Positions 10,318 through 19,675 of a stretch of DNA of 64,000 nt are shown in pieces; the first letter of the stretch is position 1; every line of letters starts with the position of its first letter. The notes under the pieces were generated by a model, which saw only the letters and a list, made by a program, of their open reading frames with translations, searched no databases and had not been told where the DNA came from. Position numbers and translations under genes: made by a program. The stretch is from Bacteroidota bacterium (lineage in GTDB: Bacteria; Bacteroidota; Bacteroidia; Chitinophagales; Chitinophagaceae): NCBI GenBank assembly GCA_947457075.1, contig CANGUG010000014.1, positions 1 through 64,000 on the forward strand, read 5' to 3'.

Positions 10318-11610
10318 TTAGAAAGTTGGATCAGCAGGGGTATTGCTATTTCCGTCTCTTTCCTTAAATGGATAAGGGAAAAAGTTGCGCTTTCTTTCGG
10401 TATTGGCTCTACCAAATCGACGCATGTCTTCTAATTTTAAACCTGACATAAACAATTCAATACAACGATTTTTATAAATCTCATTTAAAAGGTCATCACT
10501 TGTTGCAGCGGTAGAGGCTGCTAAGTTGGCGCCCACTCTAAATGGATCAGCTGCCGCTGTTTTGGTAACCACTTTATTTAATTCGGTTAATGCCGAACTT
10601 AAATTACCCCCTCTTGTAAGGGCCTCTGCTTTAATTAAAGTTATTTCACTTGGCAAGTATACTGGGATACCTGTAGTGGTTGCATTGTAAAAACCATTAA
10701 TTCTGAATCTAGGAGCCACTGTTGTATTGATAGATGTGTAAAATGCAATACGTCCATCACCTGTTGAAGGTGCTAAAGTAGCTGGCAAGCCTAATGTGGA
10801 GTCAGTTGGTTGATACACATTATTAGTTGCTGTAGCCACAGTGAAAATTGGATTGGTATTTACTGCATCATAGTTAAAAGTTGATCTTTTTGTTAAGTCA
10901 ACAAGGTTGGCTGCAGTTAATGCTTCTGAATATTTACCACTAAATAATAAATACCTTGCTTTTAATGCGTGTAAAGTATTTACATAGTCAATACCTGCAA
11001 CCGCATCTGAAATATAGTTTGCACTAATTGCGTTGGCATTAATTTTAGCTAATGCATTGTCAATAGTCGCAATAGCGTTTGCATATCCAACAGAACGATC
11101 CACAAACTGTACATTTTTACCAATACTTGCGGGCACTTTTTCCCATAACATACTGATACTTCCAATGGCCATTGCTTTTAAAATGGAAGCGTGTGCAATT
11201 AAGCCACTAGCATAGCCTTTATCAGTTAAGGCGTCCGCTGCAGCAATTACGGAGTTAGCATCATAAATTACTTTATTGGCGTTAGTCCAAATATTGGCTA
11301 ATACCGTATTAGTAGCATCTACTGCTGTACCCCCTCTGCTAAATTGAAACTCGGCCGTATTCCCTTGGTTCATTAAAATCACTTCATTGGTGGTAAAGGC
11401 ATTGGTGGTTACTACGCCATAAACTACACTGGCACCACCCAATGAAAATGTTCTTTGATTGCCATTATTAACCCCCACTAATCCTCTAGCTGAGCTAAAT
11501 ACTTGATCGGTAGTGGGAGCGTTTGGATTGACAAAATCCTTCTTACAGCTGGTTAAGGATACAATCCCCAGCAAAAGAGTGCTTTGAATGATATATTTAA
11601 TCTTTTTCAT
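10318..11610 (-). CDS. SusD/RagB-family outer-membrane nutrient-binding lipoprotein
   Basis: A surface lipoprotein that caps a TonB-dependent SusC channel and captures its ligand. The signal peptide ends in the lipobox LTSC, with the acylated Cys at about residue 22, followed by KKDF. The rest is helical with TPR-like character and ends with the typical SusD tail (ELFMSGLKLEDMRRFGR, then PYPFKERDGN). At 430 residues it is short for the family (often 450-550). It follows susC by 26 bp and precedes murQ by 12 bp, which suggests a murein-derived ligand; that is inference. Confidence 0.9.
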   Translation of the reverse strand: MKKIKYIIQSTLLLGIVSLTSCKKDFVNPNAPTTDQVFSSARGLVGVNNGNQRTFSLGGASVVYGVVTTNAFTTNEVILMNQGNTAEFQFSRGGTAVDATNTVLANIWTNANKVIYDANSVIAAADALTDKGYASGLIAHASILKAMAIGSISMLWEKVPASIGKNVQFVDRSVGYANAIATIDNALAKINANAISANYISDAVAGIDYVNTLHALKARYLLFSGKYSEALTAANLVDLTKRSTFNYDAVNTNPIFTVATATNNVYQPTDSTLGLPATLAPSTGDGRIAFYTSINTTVAPRFRINGFYNATTTGIPVYLPSEITLIKAEALTRGGNLSSALTELNKVVTKTAAADPFRVGANLAASTAATSDDLLNEIYKNRCIELFMSGLKLEDMRRFGRANTERKRNFFPYPFKERDGNSNTPADPTF

Positions 11611-11636
11611 AATTCAATTATTTATTTATTGTTGGA

Positions 11637-14600
11637 TTAAAAATCAGCTTTGATACCAAAACTGAAAGTACGTGGGATAGGTGTTGCACCAAAATCAATA
11701 CCTCTTAAAATAGTGCTTTGACCACCAGAGTTTACTTCTGGATCATATCCATTGTACGAGTCCCAAGAAATAAGGTTTCTACCGCTAAAGTTGATACTTA
11801 AGTTATTGGCAAATGAAACCTTACCTAAATTATAGCTAATTGATAATTCACGCAATTTCACATAATCACCTTTATCAATTCTCCACTCTTCAATTTGGTA
11901 AACACCAGTAATATAACCTCTTGGAATTAATCCTCTTTGTTCTTGTTCAGCTACTTTACCATTACCAACACCTTGACGTGTTCTAAAGTCGGCATTAAAT
12001 ACATCCACGCCACTTACCACATCAATTTGTGCTCTTAATGACCATTTTTTATAGGAAACTTCATTTACAATGCTTCCAGTAAAATCAGGATTAGGGTTAC
12101 CAATTACTTTTCTTAAAGTAGCACCTGATGGTAAGCCATTCGCATCTTTCGCTTCTGTTGGATTTAAAACAGAAGTTTGTGTACCTCTTGCAGTTTGTGG
12201 AATACCCGCTGAATTTGTCAACAAGCTACCGTTTGCGTTTCTAGCAAAATAGGTACCATAAAATACGCCTAATGGCTGACCTTCAATAATAGCCACTGGA
12301 GCACCTGCATTCGTACTTAATAAAGTCAATGCTTGACCAATTCTTATTGCCTTATTTTCATTGCGGTTGTAAATGGTAGTCATTTCCCACTTTAAATCCT
12401 TCGTTTGCACTGGTGTCAAACTTAACATGATTTCATAACCCTTGTTTTCTAAAGAACCAAAGTTATCTAATAAGCTACCAAATCCATTAGTAGGGGCTAA
12501 CTGACGATTAATTAATAAATCAGTTACTTTCTTATTGTACACGTTCACTGTTAAACCAACTCTATTGTTAAACATACCTAAGTCAATACCAAATTCAGTT
12601 TCAGCTTGTCTTTCTGGTTTAACATTTTCGTTCGCCAATACCGAACTTGAGTTCAAGGCGCTTCGGCTTAAGTAAGAGTTAGAAGTGTAAGAGTTAAATC
12701 TGGAGTAAGCGCCAATACCTGTAAGGTTTCCGCTTTCACCATAAGCCATTCTCACTTTAAACATATCAAATGTTTTTGATAAGTTTAATTTATTCCAAAA
12801 TTCAGTACTAGAAATTACATAGCTCACACTTGCTTTGCTATAGGTTTGGTCTCTTTGATTTTTACCAAATACACTAGATCCATCTCTGCGGATAGCTCCA
12901 GTTATAAACAAATTATTTCTGTATTTGAAATTTTGTTGAATGTAAGTACCTGTTACTGAAATTTCACTTCTATCATCAATGCCTGGTAAAATGGTACTTG
13001 CACCATTTACTGTTTCAATGAAAGGAGCAAATCCACGTCCTTGTAATAATACATAATTATTTTTCTCGTATTGTTGAGAATAACCTACTTGTGTTGTTGA
13101 AACTAAATCTTTCGTAATGTTAAAATTATAGTTTGCATTCAAGTCATGGTTAATTTGGAAGAAGCTATTTGTAGAAGAACTAGCATAACCATTTTGTGTT
13201 GGGTCCAAACTTAATCCACCACCAAAAAAAGCAGGGTTAGCATTGTATGCATAAGGTGGAATATAAGTTGTACCATTCTGTGCATAGTTGTCAATACCCA
13301 TTACATAGTCAATGGTTAAATTTTTAATTGGCTTCATTTTAATGCCAAAATTGCTAATGATACGACTCGTTGCTTGTTGTTGCTTAATATCTTCAATAAC
13401 AGAAACAGGGTTAATTCTTCCTCTTTCACCTACCGCCTTAATATTACCATTGGCGTCTCTTGTCCAAATATCATGGAAGTTACCGATAATGGTAACCGCA
13501 TTGGTTGGAGAGAAGAAGGATTGTCCATCAGGCTTTTCATTAGCAGAAGACCTTGTATAATTTAAGCCTAAGTTCATGCTTAACCAACTATTAATTGTTT
13601 GGTCAATATTTGTTCTAAAACTAAATCTTTGGAAATCGGTATTTTTAATAATACCCTGATTCATAAAGTAAGAACCTCCAAAATAGTATTTTGTTTTATC
13701 GGTACCACCACTAATTGAAACTGTATTGTCAGTACCAGCCGCTGTTCTAAAAATATAATCTTGGTAATCATATCTTGTAACAGAAGTGGTTGTGTTGGCT
13801 AATGGGGCAGTAATGATGTCCTGTGTTAAGGCACCCGCACCATCGGTAGGTCCACCAAATTTAGTAGGGGATTGATTCACATCTAATTTTTTTCTTAAAG
13901 AACTGCTTGTATAAGTGGAAGAAAATGAAACTTTAGGAGCGCCTGTTTTTCCTCTTTTTGTAAAAATTTGAATAACCCCTGCATTTGCTCTACTACCATA
14001 AGTAGCAGCTGCAGCAGCACCATTCAATACTTCAATTCGGTCAATATCTGCTGGATTAATATCCACCATTCTACTTTGACCAATAGTTCCCACAAAGTTT
14101 CCTCCATCATAGTTGGCGGAAGTATTCGTTACTCTATTGGTAGCGTTATTGATAATAACTCCATCTACAATATAAAGAGGTTCAGAGGAAGAAAGTACGG
14201 AACTAACACCTCTTAATCTTACGGACAAACCACCAGCAGGATCTCCACTGTTTTGGCTAATTTGAGCACCTGCAGTTTTTCCTTGTAAAGCAGCAAGTAC
14301 GTTCCCCGCAGCTCCCTTAGATAAGTCATCTGCATTTACAGTACTCACATAGCTACCTAATTGTCTTTTGGTAGTTCCTGCGGAAGTACCTGTAACGACT
14401 ACTTCATCTAATTTTGAAAACTGCTCCATTAAAGCAATTACAATTCCTTTTGTATTTCCTTTAGGATCTACTTGGAAATCTTGACTTTTAAATCCAACAC
14501 CAGAAGCTGTAATGGTAAATGCAGCAGTGGCATTATGTGAAATAGTGAAATTACCATTGTTATCAGAATTGGCACCTTTGTTGGTTCCTTTGATAACAAT

Positions 14601-14753
14601 AGAAATTCCTTCAACTGGACTATTGTCTTTTTGATTCGTGACTTTACCGCTAACGACAACTTGTGCATAACTGGCAATGCTCAAACCTGACAACAGTGTC
14701 AAAACCATCATAAGCCTAGTTAAATAAGGCTTTTTTGTTTTTTGTAGTTTCAT
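11637..14753 (-). CDS. SusC/RagA-family TonB-dependent outer-membrane transporter
   Basis: A 1038-residue receptor that imports bulky ligands with energy from TonB-ExbBD. After the signal peptide (about residues 1-30, ending SYAQ) comes a carboxypeptidase-regulatory-like beta domain (about 32-110) and a TonB-box-like stretch LDEVVVTGTSAG. The plug has the SusC signature (LYIVDGVIIN, then DIDRIEVLNGAAAAATYGSR), and a 22-strand-type barrel ends in the typical Phe (GIKADF). It lies between deoR and susD on one strand with gaps of 16 and 26 bp. No sigma/anti-sigma pair or hybrid two-component system is nearby, so control is more likely through the DeoR protein. Confidence 0.95.
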   Translation of the reverse strand: MKLQKTKKPYLTRLMMVLTLLSGLSIASYAQVVVSGKVTNQKDNSPVEGISIVIKGTNKGANSDNNGNFTISHNATAAFTITASGVGFKSQDFQVDPKGNTKGIVIALMEQFSKLDEVVVTGTSAGTTKRQLGSYVSTVNADDLSKGAAGNVLAALQGKTAGAQISQNSGDPAGGLSVRLRGVSSVLSSSEPLYIVDGVIINNATNRVTNTSANYDGGNFVGTIGQSRMVDINPADIDRIEVLNGAAAAATYGSRANAGVIQIFTKRGKTGAPKVSFSSTYTSSSLRKKLDVNQSPTKFGGPTDGAGALTQDIITAPLANTTTSVTRYDYQDYIFRTAAGTDNTVSISGGTDKTKYYFGGSYFMNQGIIKNTDFQRFSFRTNIDQTINSWLSMNLGLNYTRSSANEKPDGQSFFSPTNAVTIIGNFHDIWTRDANGNIKAVGERGRINPVSVIEDIKQQQATSRIISNFGIKMKPIKNLTIDYVMGIDNYAQNGTTYIPPYAYNANPAFFGGGLSLDPTQNGYASSSTNSFFQINHDLNANYNFNITKDLVSTTQVGYSQQYEKNNYVLLQGRGFAPFIETVNGASTILPGIDDRSEISVTGTYIQQNFKYRNNLFITGAIRRDGSSVFGKNQRDQTYSKASVSYVISSTEFWNKLNLSKTFDMFKVRMAYGESGNLTGIGAYSRFNSYTSNSYLSRSALNSSSVLANENVKPERQAETEFGIDLGMFNNRVGLTVNVYNKKVTDLLINRQLAPTNGFGSLLDNFGSLENKGYEIMLSLTPVQTKDLKWEMTTIYNRNENKAIRIGQALTLLSTNAGAPVAIIEGQPLGVFYGTYFARNANGSLLTNSAGIPQTARGTQTSVLNPTEAKDANGLPSGATLRKVIGNPNPDFTGSIVNEVSYKKWSLRAQIDVVSGVDVFNADFRTRQGVGNGKVAEQEQRGLIPRGYITGVYQIEEWRIDKGDYVKLRELSISYNLGKVSFANNLSINFSGRNLISWDSYNGYDPEVNSGGQSTILRGIDFGATPIPRTFSFGIKADF

Positions 14754-14769
14754 AACTGTGTTTTAATTA

Positions 14770-15516
14770 TTAATAGATGATAATTCCGTGTTTTTTGAAA
14801 GGAGCTAATTGGGGGTCGTTCGGATCTAATTCGGTAATTAGAATATCAATTTCATCAAGGTTAGCTACTTTTATTTTTTGTTGAGAATTTAATTTTTCAG
14901 AAATACCTATACAAACTGTTTTCTTGGAAGCTTTAATCATGGCTTTTTTAATTTGTACCACTTCCCAATCGTTCTCACTTAATCCAAATTGCGTATCCAA
15001 TGAGTTGATACCCATGATACATAAGTCCGCTTGTATCGATTCAATGGCTTGCACTGCATTGGCTCCTGTGGCAAGCATGGAATCTTTGGCTATTTTATCT
15101 CCAATCATCACTACTTCAATACTGGGATGATGTGCAAATTGAATAGCTGCATTTAAACTACAAGTAAAAAAAGTAGCATTTAATTGGTTATCGAGGGACT
15201 TGGCAAATTCCAAAATGGAAGTACCCCCCGAGGTTAAAACATACATCCCATTTTGCACTAAGGCGGCTGTTTTTTTAGCAATCACATTTTTATGTTCAAG
15301 GTTGTAAACCATTTCTCGGTCAAAGGCTGTATGAAATGATTTGCTTAGTGCGCCTCCATGTACTTTAATTAATTTCCCTTCCTGGGATAATTCTTGTAGA
15401 TCCCTACGAACTGTGTCATCCGAAACGTCCATATTACTGCTTAAATCCGCACATAAAACTTTATTGTGTAGGTTTAATTGATGAAGAATATAGTTTTGAC
15501 GTTCTTTCTTTAGCAT
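14770..15516 (-). CDS. DeoR/GlpR-family transcriptional regulator
   Basis: A 248-residue repressor-type protein. The N-terminal winged helix-turn-helix (residues 1-57) has the DeoR fingerprint, VSDDTVRRDLQELSQEGKL. It is followed by the sugar-phosphate-sensing DeoRC domain, with the effector-binding LTSGGTS and the later GANAVQAIE and GISEKL stretches. DeoR-family effectors are usually phosphorylated sugars, so MurNAc-6-P or GlcNAc-6-P is a reasonable guess given murQ in the same series. A perfect 10-bp inverted repeat lies directly in front of its start codon. Confidence 0.92.
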   Translation of the reverse strand: MLKKERQNYILHQLNLHNKVLCADLSSNMDVSDDTVRRDLQELSQEGKLIKVHGGALSKSFHTAFDREMVYNLEHKNVIAKKTAALVQNGMYVLTSGGTSILEFAKSLDNQLNATFFTCSLNAAIQFAHHPSIEVVMIGDKIAKDSMLATGANAVQAIESIQADLCIMGINSLDTQFGLSENDWEVVQIKKAMIKASKKTVCIGISEKLNSQQKIKVANLDEIDILITELDPNDPQLAPFKKHGIIIY

Positions 15517-15517
15517 T

Positions 15518-15558
15518 TTTGCGGTTTCGAAGTTTTAAATTATGCAAAAAACCGCAAA
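15518..15558. promoter_or_regulatory. inverted repeat upstream of deoR, candidate operator
   Basis: TTTGCGGTTT at 15518-15527 and its exact reverse complement AAACCGCAAA at 15549-15558 are separated by 21 bases, and the near arm ends one base before the deoR start codon. This geometry fits autoregulation by the DeoR protein, or a stem in the leader RNA. I found no second copy of the arm in front of anmK or the amidohydrolase gene. Confidence 0.5.
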
Positions 15559-15598
15559 TACAAACAAATGTTAATAATTTACTAAAAATGTGAATTTT

Positions 15599-16867
15599 TT
15601 AGCTTGTGGCCAACGTTTTTAAGGCTGAAACAAACATATCCAGCTCTTTGGTAGTGGTGTATAGATTCGGACAAATCCTGCATCCCCGAATATTGGCATA
15701 GTCAATCGCAACCGTAAATATTTTATGCTCTTTAAGTAACCTTTTCGCTAAATCGGCAGGTGCAATCCCTTCAATACCCACGTTGGCAATTGCACAACTT
15801 CGGTTTGCCTCAAGAGGGGTATTTAAAATAATTTTAGGAATAGAACTTACTTTTTCAGTCCAATAATTTTGCAGGTAACGAAGGCGGGCTTCTTTTCTTT
15901 CTGGGCCAATCATTTCATAATAATCAATGGAATCATTAATCGTTAAGTCGGTATGCACGGGGTGCGTTCCTGTATGGTTGAGCCTATTAATTTTATTTTT
16001 ATCTTTTTCACCATCGGCCAATAATGGCCACAGTTTTGCAATATTGTCTTTTCGCACATACAATAAACCTGCACCCAATGGAGTGCTCAGCCACTTATGA
16101 AGGGAGGCTGCATAATAGTCGCAATTTAAATCATCAATATCATATTGAATATGTGCAAATGCATGTGCACCGTCCACAATTAGTTGAACACCTTTTGCAT
16201 GCGCCATTGCCCCAATTTTTTTAATAGGGAGGATCTGTCCTGAAATATTAATCATATGACTCACTAAAATAACTTTCGTCTTTGCAGTAATCGCTTGTTC
16301 ATAGAGTTGTACAATTTCCTCATCATTTTTAGGATGATTGGGTACAGAAACCATTACCCTTACTACACCATATTTATCTTGCACCTGCTCAAACATATCC
16401 AACATGGCCCCATAGTCTTGATAAGCCATAATGGCTTCGTCACCTTTATTCCAATCTAGTCCTCCAATAACCATATCCAAGGATTCGGTGGTATTGCGCG
16501 TGATAATCAATTCATCAGCTCCACATCCAAGAACTTTGGCAAGTCTTGCCGTAATTTTTTTCTTATTGTCAAATTGCACAGTGCGCATATAATAAGAGCC
16601 CTGAAAATTCACTTCTTTAATATGCTCAATATATTTATTCAACAAAGGTTGGGGAAGGAAATTATAATAGCCATTTTCTAAATTGATATAATCAGGTTTC
16701 AATAAATATTGTTCTCTGATTTGAGCCCAAAAATCCTCATCCTTTGCTAAATGCAAAGGGGCTATATTTTGTTTAGCTTCAAATGCTTTGGCAAAAGCAG
16801 AGAAGGCAAGGGGAGTTCCCAAAGTAGCAAGGGTAATATTTTTTAAGAATTGTCTTTTGTGCATCAT
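15599..16867 (-). CDS. exported PLP-dependent class V aminotransferase-fold enzyme
   Basis: A 422-residue fold-type I PLP enzyme resembling isopenicillin N epimerase and cysteine-desulfurase-like proteins. The PLP Lys is in LHKWLSTPLG and the Asp that contacts the pyridine nitrogen is in VDGAHAFAH. The N-terminus (KRQFLKNITLATLG, then AFSAFAKA) looks like a Tat-type signal with a KR pair, which would let a cofactor-loaded enzyme be exported. It follows the amidohydrolase gene by 42 bp and precedes deoR by 82 bp. The substrate is unknown; racemase, epimerase or lyase activity on amino acids or small peptides is possible. Family is clear, reaction is not. Confidence 0.8.
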   Translation of the reverse strand: MMHKRQFLKNITLATLGTPLAFSAFAKAFEAKQNIAPLHLAKDEDFWAQIREQYLLKPDYINLENGYYNFLPQPLLNKYIEHIKEVNFQGSYYMRTVQFDNKKKITARLAKVLGCGADELIITRNTTESLDMVIGGLDWNKGDEAIMAYQDYGAMLDMFEQVQDKYGVVRVMVSVPNHPKNDEEIVQLYEQAITAKTKVILVSHMINISGQILPIKKIGAMAHAKGVQLIVDGAHAFAHIQYDIDDLNCDYYAASLHKWLSTPLGAGLLYVRKDNIAKLWPLLADGEKDKNKINRLNHTGTHPVHTDLTINDSIDYYEMIGPERKEARLRYLQNYWTEKVSSIPKIILNTPLEANRSCAIANVGIEGIAPADLAKRLLKEHKIFTVAIDYANIRGCRICPNLYTTTKELDMFVSALKTLATS

Positions 16868-16909
16868 TAACTATTAAATTAAGAATATAAAAAGTTAGGT
16901 AAGAAGAAA

Positions 16910-18217
16910 TTAATTGTTTTTATACACTACTCCGTTTTTCATTACAAATTGCACCTGTTCTAAAATGGTAATATCGTCAATGGGGTTGGTAATGACAGCA
17001 ATGATATCAGCTTTTTTACCAGCTTTTATGGAGCCTGTTTTTTCTTTAATGCCAAGAAGGTCGGCTGCATGAATGGTGGCTGATTGTATAGCCGCCATTG
17101 GACTTAGACCATATCTTGTCATCCATTTAAATTGCTTGCCATTCCACCCATGCGGATAAACGCCTGCATCAGTGCCATAAGCAATTTTGACACCTGCTTC
17201 CACTGCTTTTTGAAAGTTTTCCCTTTGCAATTGACCTACCATTTTTTCCTTATTGATAATTTTTTCTGGGAAACCAAGTTTCGCATATTCTGATAAAATA
17301 TATTCATCATCATACACATCCGATACTAAGTAAGTGCCATGCGCTTTCATTAGTTGAATGCCTTCCGCATCAATTAAACTACCATGTTCAATGGAAGCTA
17401 CACCTGCCAATACCGCCATTTTAATAGCTTCTGCACCATGCGCATGTGCTGCTGTTTTTTTACCCCACATTTTTGCTTCACTCACAATAGCATTCATTTC
17501 TTCCTGGGTATATTGAGGACCACCTACACTTTCCTCCTCACTTAAAACGCCTGCGCTCGCTCCAAACTTAATCACATCCGCACCGTTTTTCACATTATAT
17601 CTTACTTGTTCTCTAACACCATCCACACCATTGGCAATCCCGGACAAGCCTTTGGGTTGGTTAAAGGATAAATAAGGGGAGAACCCATTTAAGTCGCCAT
17701 GGCTACCGGTGGATCCAATAAATACAGTTGCTGCATAAATATTGGGACCTACTACATCCCCATTGTTAATGGCATTGCGTAAAGCAATATCAACCAATCC
17801 AAGCGAACCTAAATCACGTACCGAGGTAAAGCCTGCTTCTAATGTTTTTTTAGCATTAATAGGAGCGGTGATGGCATAATCAACCGGTGTTTTTCTAAAA
17901 ATAGTACCATAATAATCCCCTCCGGTTTGTCCGGTAATATGGGTGTGGCAATCAATGAAGCCAGGCATTACAGTATATTTTGAGAGGTCGATAATAGTGG
18001 CTTCCTTGGGAATATTTATTCTACTAGCTACCTGAATAATACTATCATTTCTAACCAATATCATTTGGTTTATCAAAACCTTGCCATTTTCAACATCAAT
18101 TAATTTACCAGCTTTGATAATGGTGGTATTGCTTTTTTGGGCAAAACCAGTAATAGATAGCATTAAAAACAATAGCGCTAAATATGTTTTTTGTATTGAT
18201 TTCATAAAATGAGTCAT
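16910..18217 (-). CDS. secreted metal-dependent amidohydrolase (imidazolonepropionase/Xaa-Pro dipeptidase-like)
   Basis: A 435-residue TIM-barrel amidohydrolase. The signal peptide (LALLFLMLSITGFAQ) sends it to the periplasm. Metal ligands are visible in order: DCHTHITG (HxH), HAHGAEA, EHGSLID and the Asp in YGTDAG. A small beta domain flanks the barrel at both ends (KADIIAVITNPIDD near the C-terminus). Relatives hydrolyse dipeptides or cyclic amides. It heads the same-strand series that continues to murQ, so a role on peptide released from muropeptides is conceivable but not shown. An internal ATG at 18205 gives an equally good signal peptide. Confidence 0.82.
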   Translation of the reverse strand: MTHFMKSIQKTYLALLFLMLSITGFAQKSNTTIIKAGKLIDVENGKVLINQMILVRNDSIIQVASRINIPKEATIIDLSKYTVMPGFIDCHTHITGQTGGDYYGTIFRKTPVDYAITAPINAKKTLEAGFTSVRDLGSLGLVDIALRNAINNGDVVGPNIYAATVFIGSTGSHGDLNGFSPYLSFNQPKGLSGIANGVDGVREQVRYNVKNGADVIKFGASAGVLSEEESVGGPQYTQEEMNAIVSEAKMWGKKTAAHAHGAEAIKMAVLAGVASIEHGSLIDAEGIQLMKAHGTYLVSDVYDDEYILSEYAKLGFPEKIINKEKMVGQLQRENFQKAVEAGVKIAYGTDAGVYPHGWNGKQFKWMTRYGLSPMAAIQSATIHAADLLGIKEKTGSIKAGKKADIIAVITNPIDDITILEQVQFVMKNGVVYKNN

Positions 18218-18408
18218 GATTGATTGTAAAGTTGTTTTTTATCTTTTTTACTAAAGTAGCATATAACAAGTTTCTAAGCTATTCATTTTTCCCCAAAATG
18301 GTAGCAACTTAGGGGAGGATATTTATCTCAATTTAATATAAAAAGACTACTTTTATATAAGTATAAATTAATATTTGTTTTGCTTTATTGAGATTAAAAT
18401 TTGATCAA

Positions 18409-18933
18409 ATGAAAAAATTATTGGTGGTTGTATTATTATCTATTGTAGCTCAATTGAATGCAGGAAATGGAATGAATCCATACCAAGGCTATCAGTATAA
18501 GACCTATACTAATTACAGTAGAAATTTTACGATAAAATATCCCTCCTTTTTAACAATGGGCAGGGGGTCAGAAAATGGGGATGGACGCTCGTTTACGGCC
18601 AATGGGGGTGCAGTGTATGTTTCCGCAACCTCTTCCTATTTTACTACGGATGAAGGGTCAATGCAAAATAGATATTGGGATGATTTAAATGATAGGGATT
18701 ACTATGTTACCTATAAAAGACCGTTGTCCTCCAATTGGTATGTGGTTAGTGGAACAAAAAGAAGTAATAATAAAGTTTTTTATAAGAAAGTATATCTAAG
18801 CAATAGCAGCAATGGAACTCAAATTAGAACTATGTATTTGGAATACCCTATTAGTTGGACAGCTACCTTTGATGAAGTAATACCGGTAATGTTAAAATCA
18901 TTCAAGGATACAAAAGGGGAAGAGTATAATTAA
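18409..18933 (+). CDS. secreted protein of unknown function with a DGRSF motif
   Basis: A 174-residue protein with a Sec signal peptide (MKKLLVVVLLSIVAQLNAGN). The mature part has FTIKYPSFL and ENGDGRSFTANGG, a pattern I associate with small secreted proteins having a PsbP-like or lipoprotein-like beta fold found across several phyla; no reaction is known. I chose the ATG at 18409 rather than the TTG at 18388 because the signal peptide begins there. It lies 32 bp before the DUF4359-like gene on the same strand. Confidence 0.65.
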   Translation: MKKLLVVVLLSIVAQLNAGNGMNPYQGYQYKTYTNYSRNFTIKYPSFLTMGRGSENGDGRSFTANGGAVYVSATSSYFTTDEGSMQNRYWDDLNDRDYYVTYKRPLSSNWYVVSGTKRSNNKVFYKKVYLSNSSNGTQIRTMYLEYPISWTATFDEVIPVMLKSFKDTKGEEYN

Positions 18934-18965
18934 TTGCAATAAAAAATTTCAAATTTCTATATTGT

Positions 18966-19661
18966 ATGAGATATTTAGTGGTCATTATCATTTCGGTAGT
19001 GGTTTTGGGGATTTTAATTGCTTCAAATCCTAGTTTACAGGATCACCGCATAGCGGTTAAGTCAAAAGTGAATAAAATTATTGACAACGAACTTTCTTCC
19101 AAAGGCAGTAATGATTTTGGCAATTCATTATTGGGGAAATTTGCTTTTTTAGTAGGCAATGCAGCCATTGCTGAGTTTGTGGATGATATAGTGAGAGAAA
19201 ATGTAAATAGAAAAAATTATTTACTTTTTTCATTAACCAGTATTGAATATAAAGGGGATAGCAAAGTAGTGGGAGTGGGTGTTTTAGGCAATGTAATTAT
19301 TAGTAGTCAATTTGATAATACCATCTACCAATTTAAACAAAAGTTTGAAAATTTAATTGATGATTTGGGGATCAGTGAAAATGGCAACAACCGAAAGCAA
19401 GAGGAGATTAATGATAATTATGAAAGGCAAAATAATAATGCTAGGCAATACATTGTAAAGGCAAGCTCAGATCATAAAGTACACTTTTACAATACGCCTG
19501 ATTACAGTAGTATGAGAAAATCTTATTTTGATACCAGGGATGTGGTTACGCCTTCACAAATTGTAAATGGGTTCGCTTATGTTGTTTTTACCAATACCAT
19601 GAATCAAACAAGTAAGGGTTGGTTACCCATGGAGGAGCTGGAGTTACTGAGTGATTATTAG
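18966..19661 (+). CDS. DUF4359-like membrane-anchored protein with C-terminal SH3-like region
   Basis: A 231-residue protein. A single N-terminal hydrophobic segment (residues 2-20) is followed directly by ASNPSLQDH and, further on, by RKNYLLFSLTSIEY and VGVGVLGNVII, the spacing and wording expected for DUF4359 (about residues 20-120). A polar Asn-rich linker leads to a C-terminal beta segment (about 160-225) ending KGWLPMEELE, typical of bacterial SH3 repeats. The family has no established function. It converges on the next lipoprotein gene with 14 bp between the stops. Confidence 0.6.
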   Translation: MRYLVVIIISVVVLGILIASNPSLQDHRIAVKSKVNKIIDNELSSKGSNDFGNSLLGKFAFLVGNAAIAEFVDDIVRENVNRKNYLLFSLTSIEYKGDSKVVGVGVLGNVIISSQFDNTIYQFKQKFENLIDDLGISENGNNRKQEEINDNYERQNNNARQYIVKASSDHKVHFYNTPDYSSMRKSYFDTRDVVTPSQIVNGFAYVVFTNTMNQTSKGWLPMEELELLSDY

Positions 19662-19675
19662 ATGGGTGCGATTTG

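Noticed and set aside
8216-18217. Classical polysaccharide utilisation locus
   Set aside because: There is a SusCD pair but no glycoside hydrolase, lyase, sulfatase or hybrid two-component system beside it; the sugar enzymes are those of MurNAc salvage.
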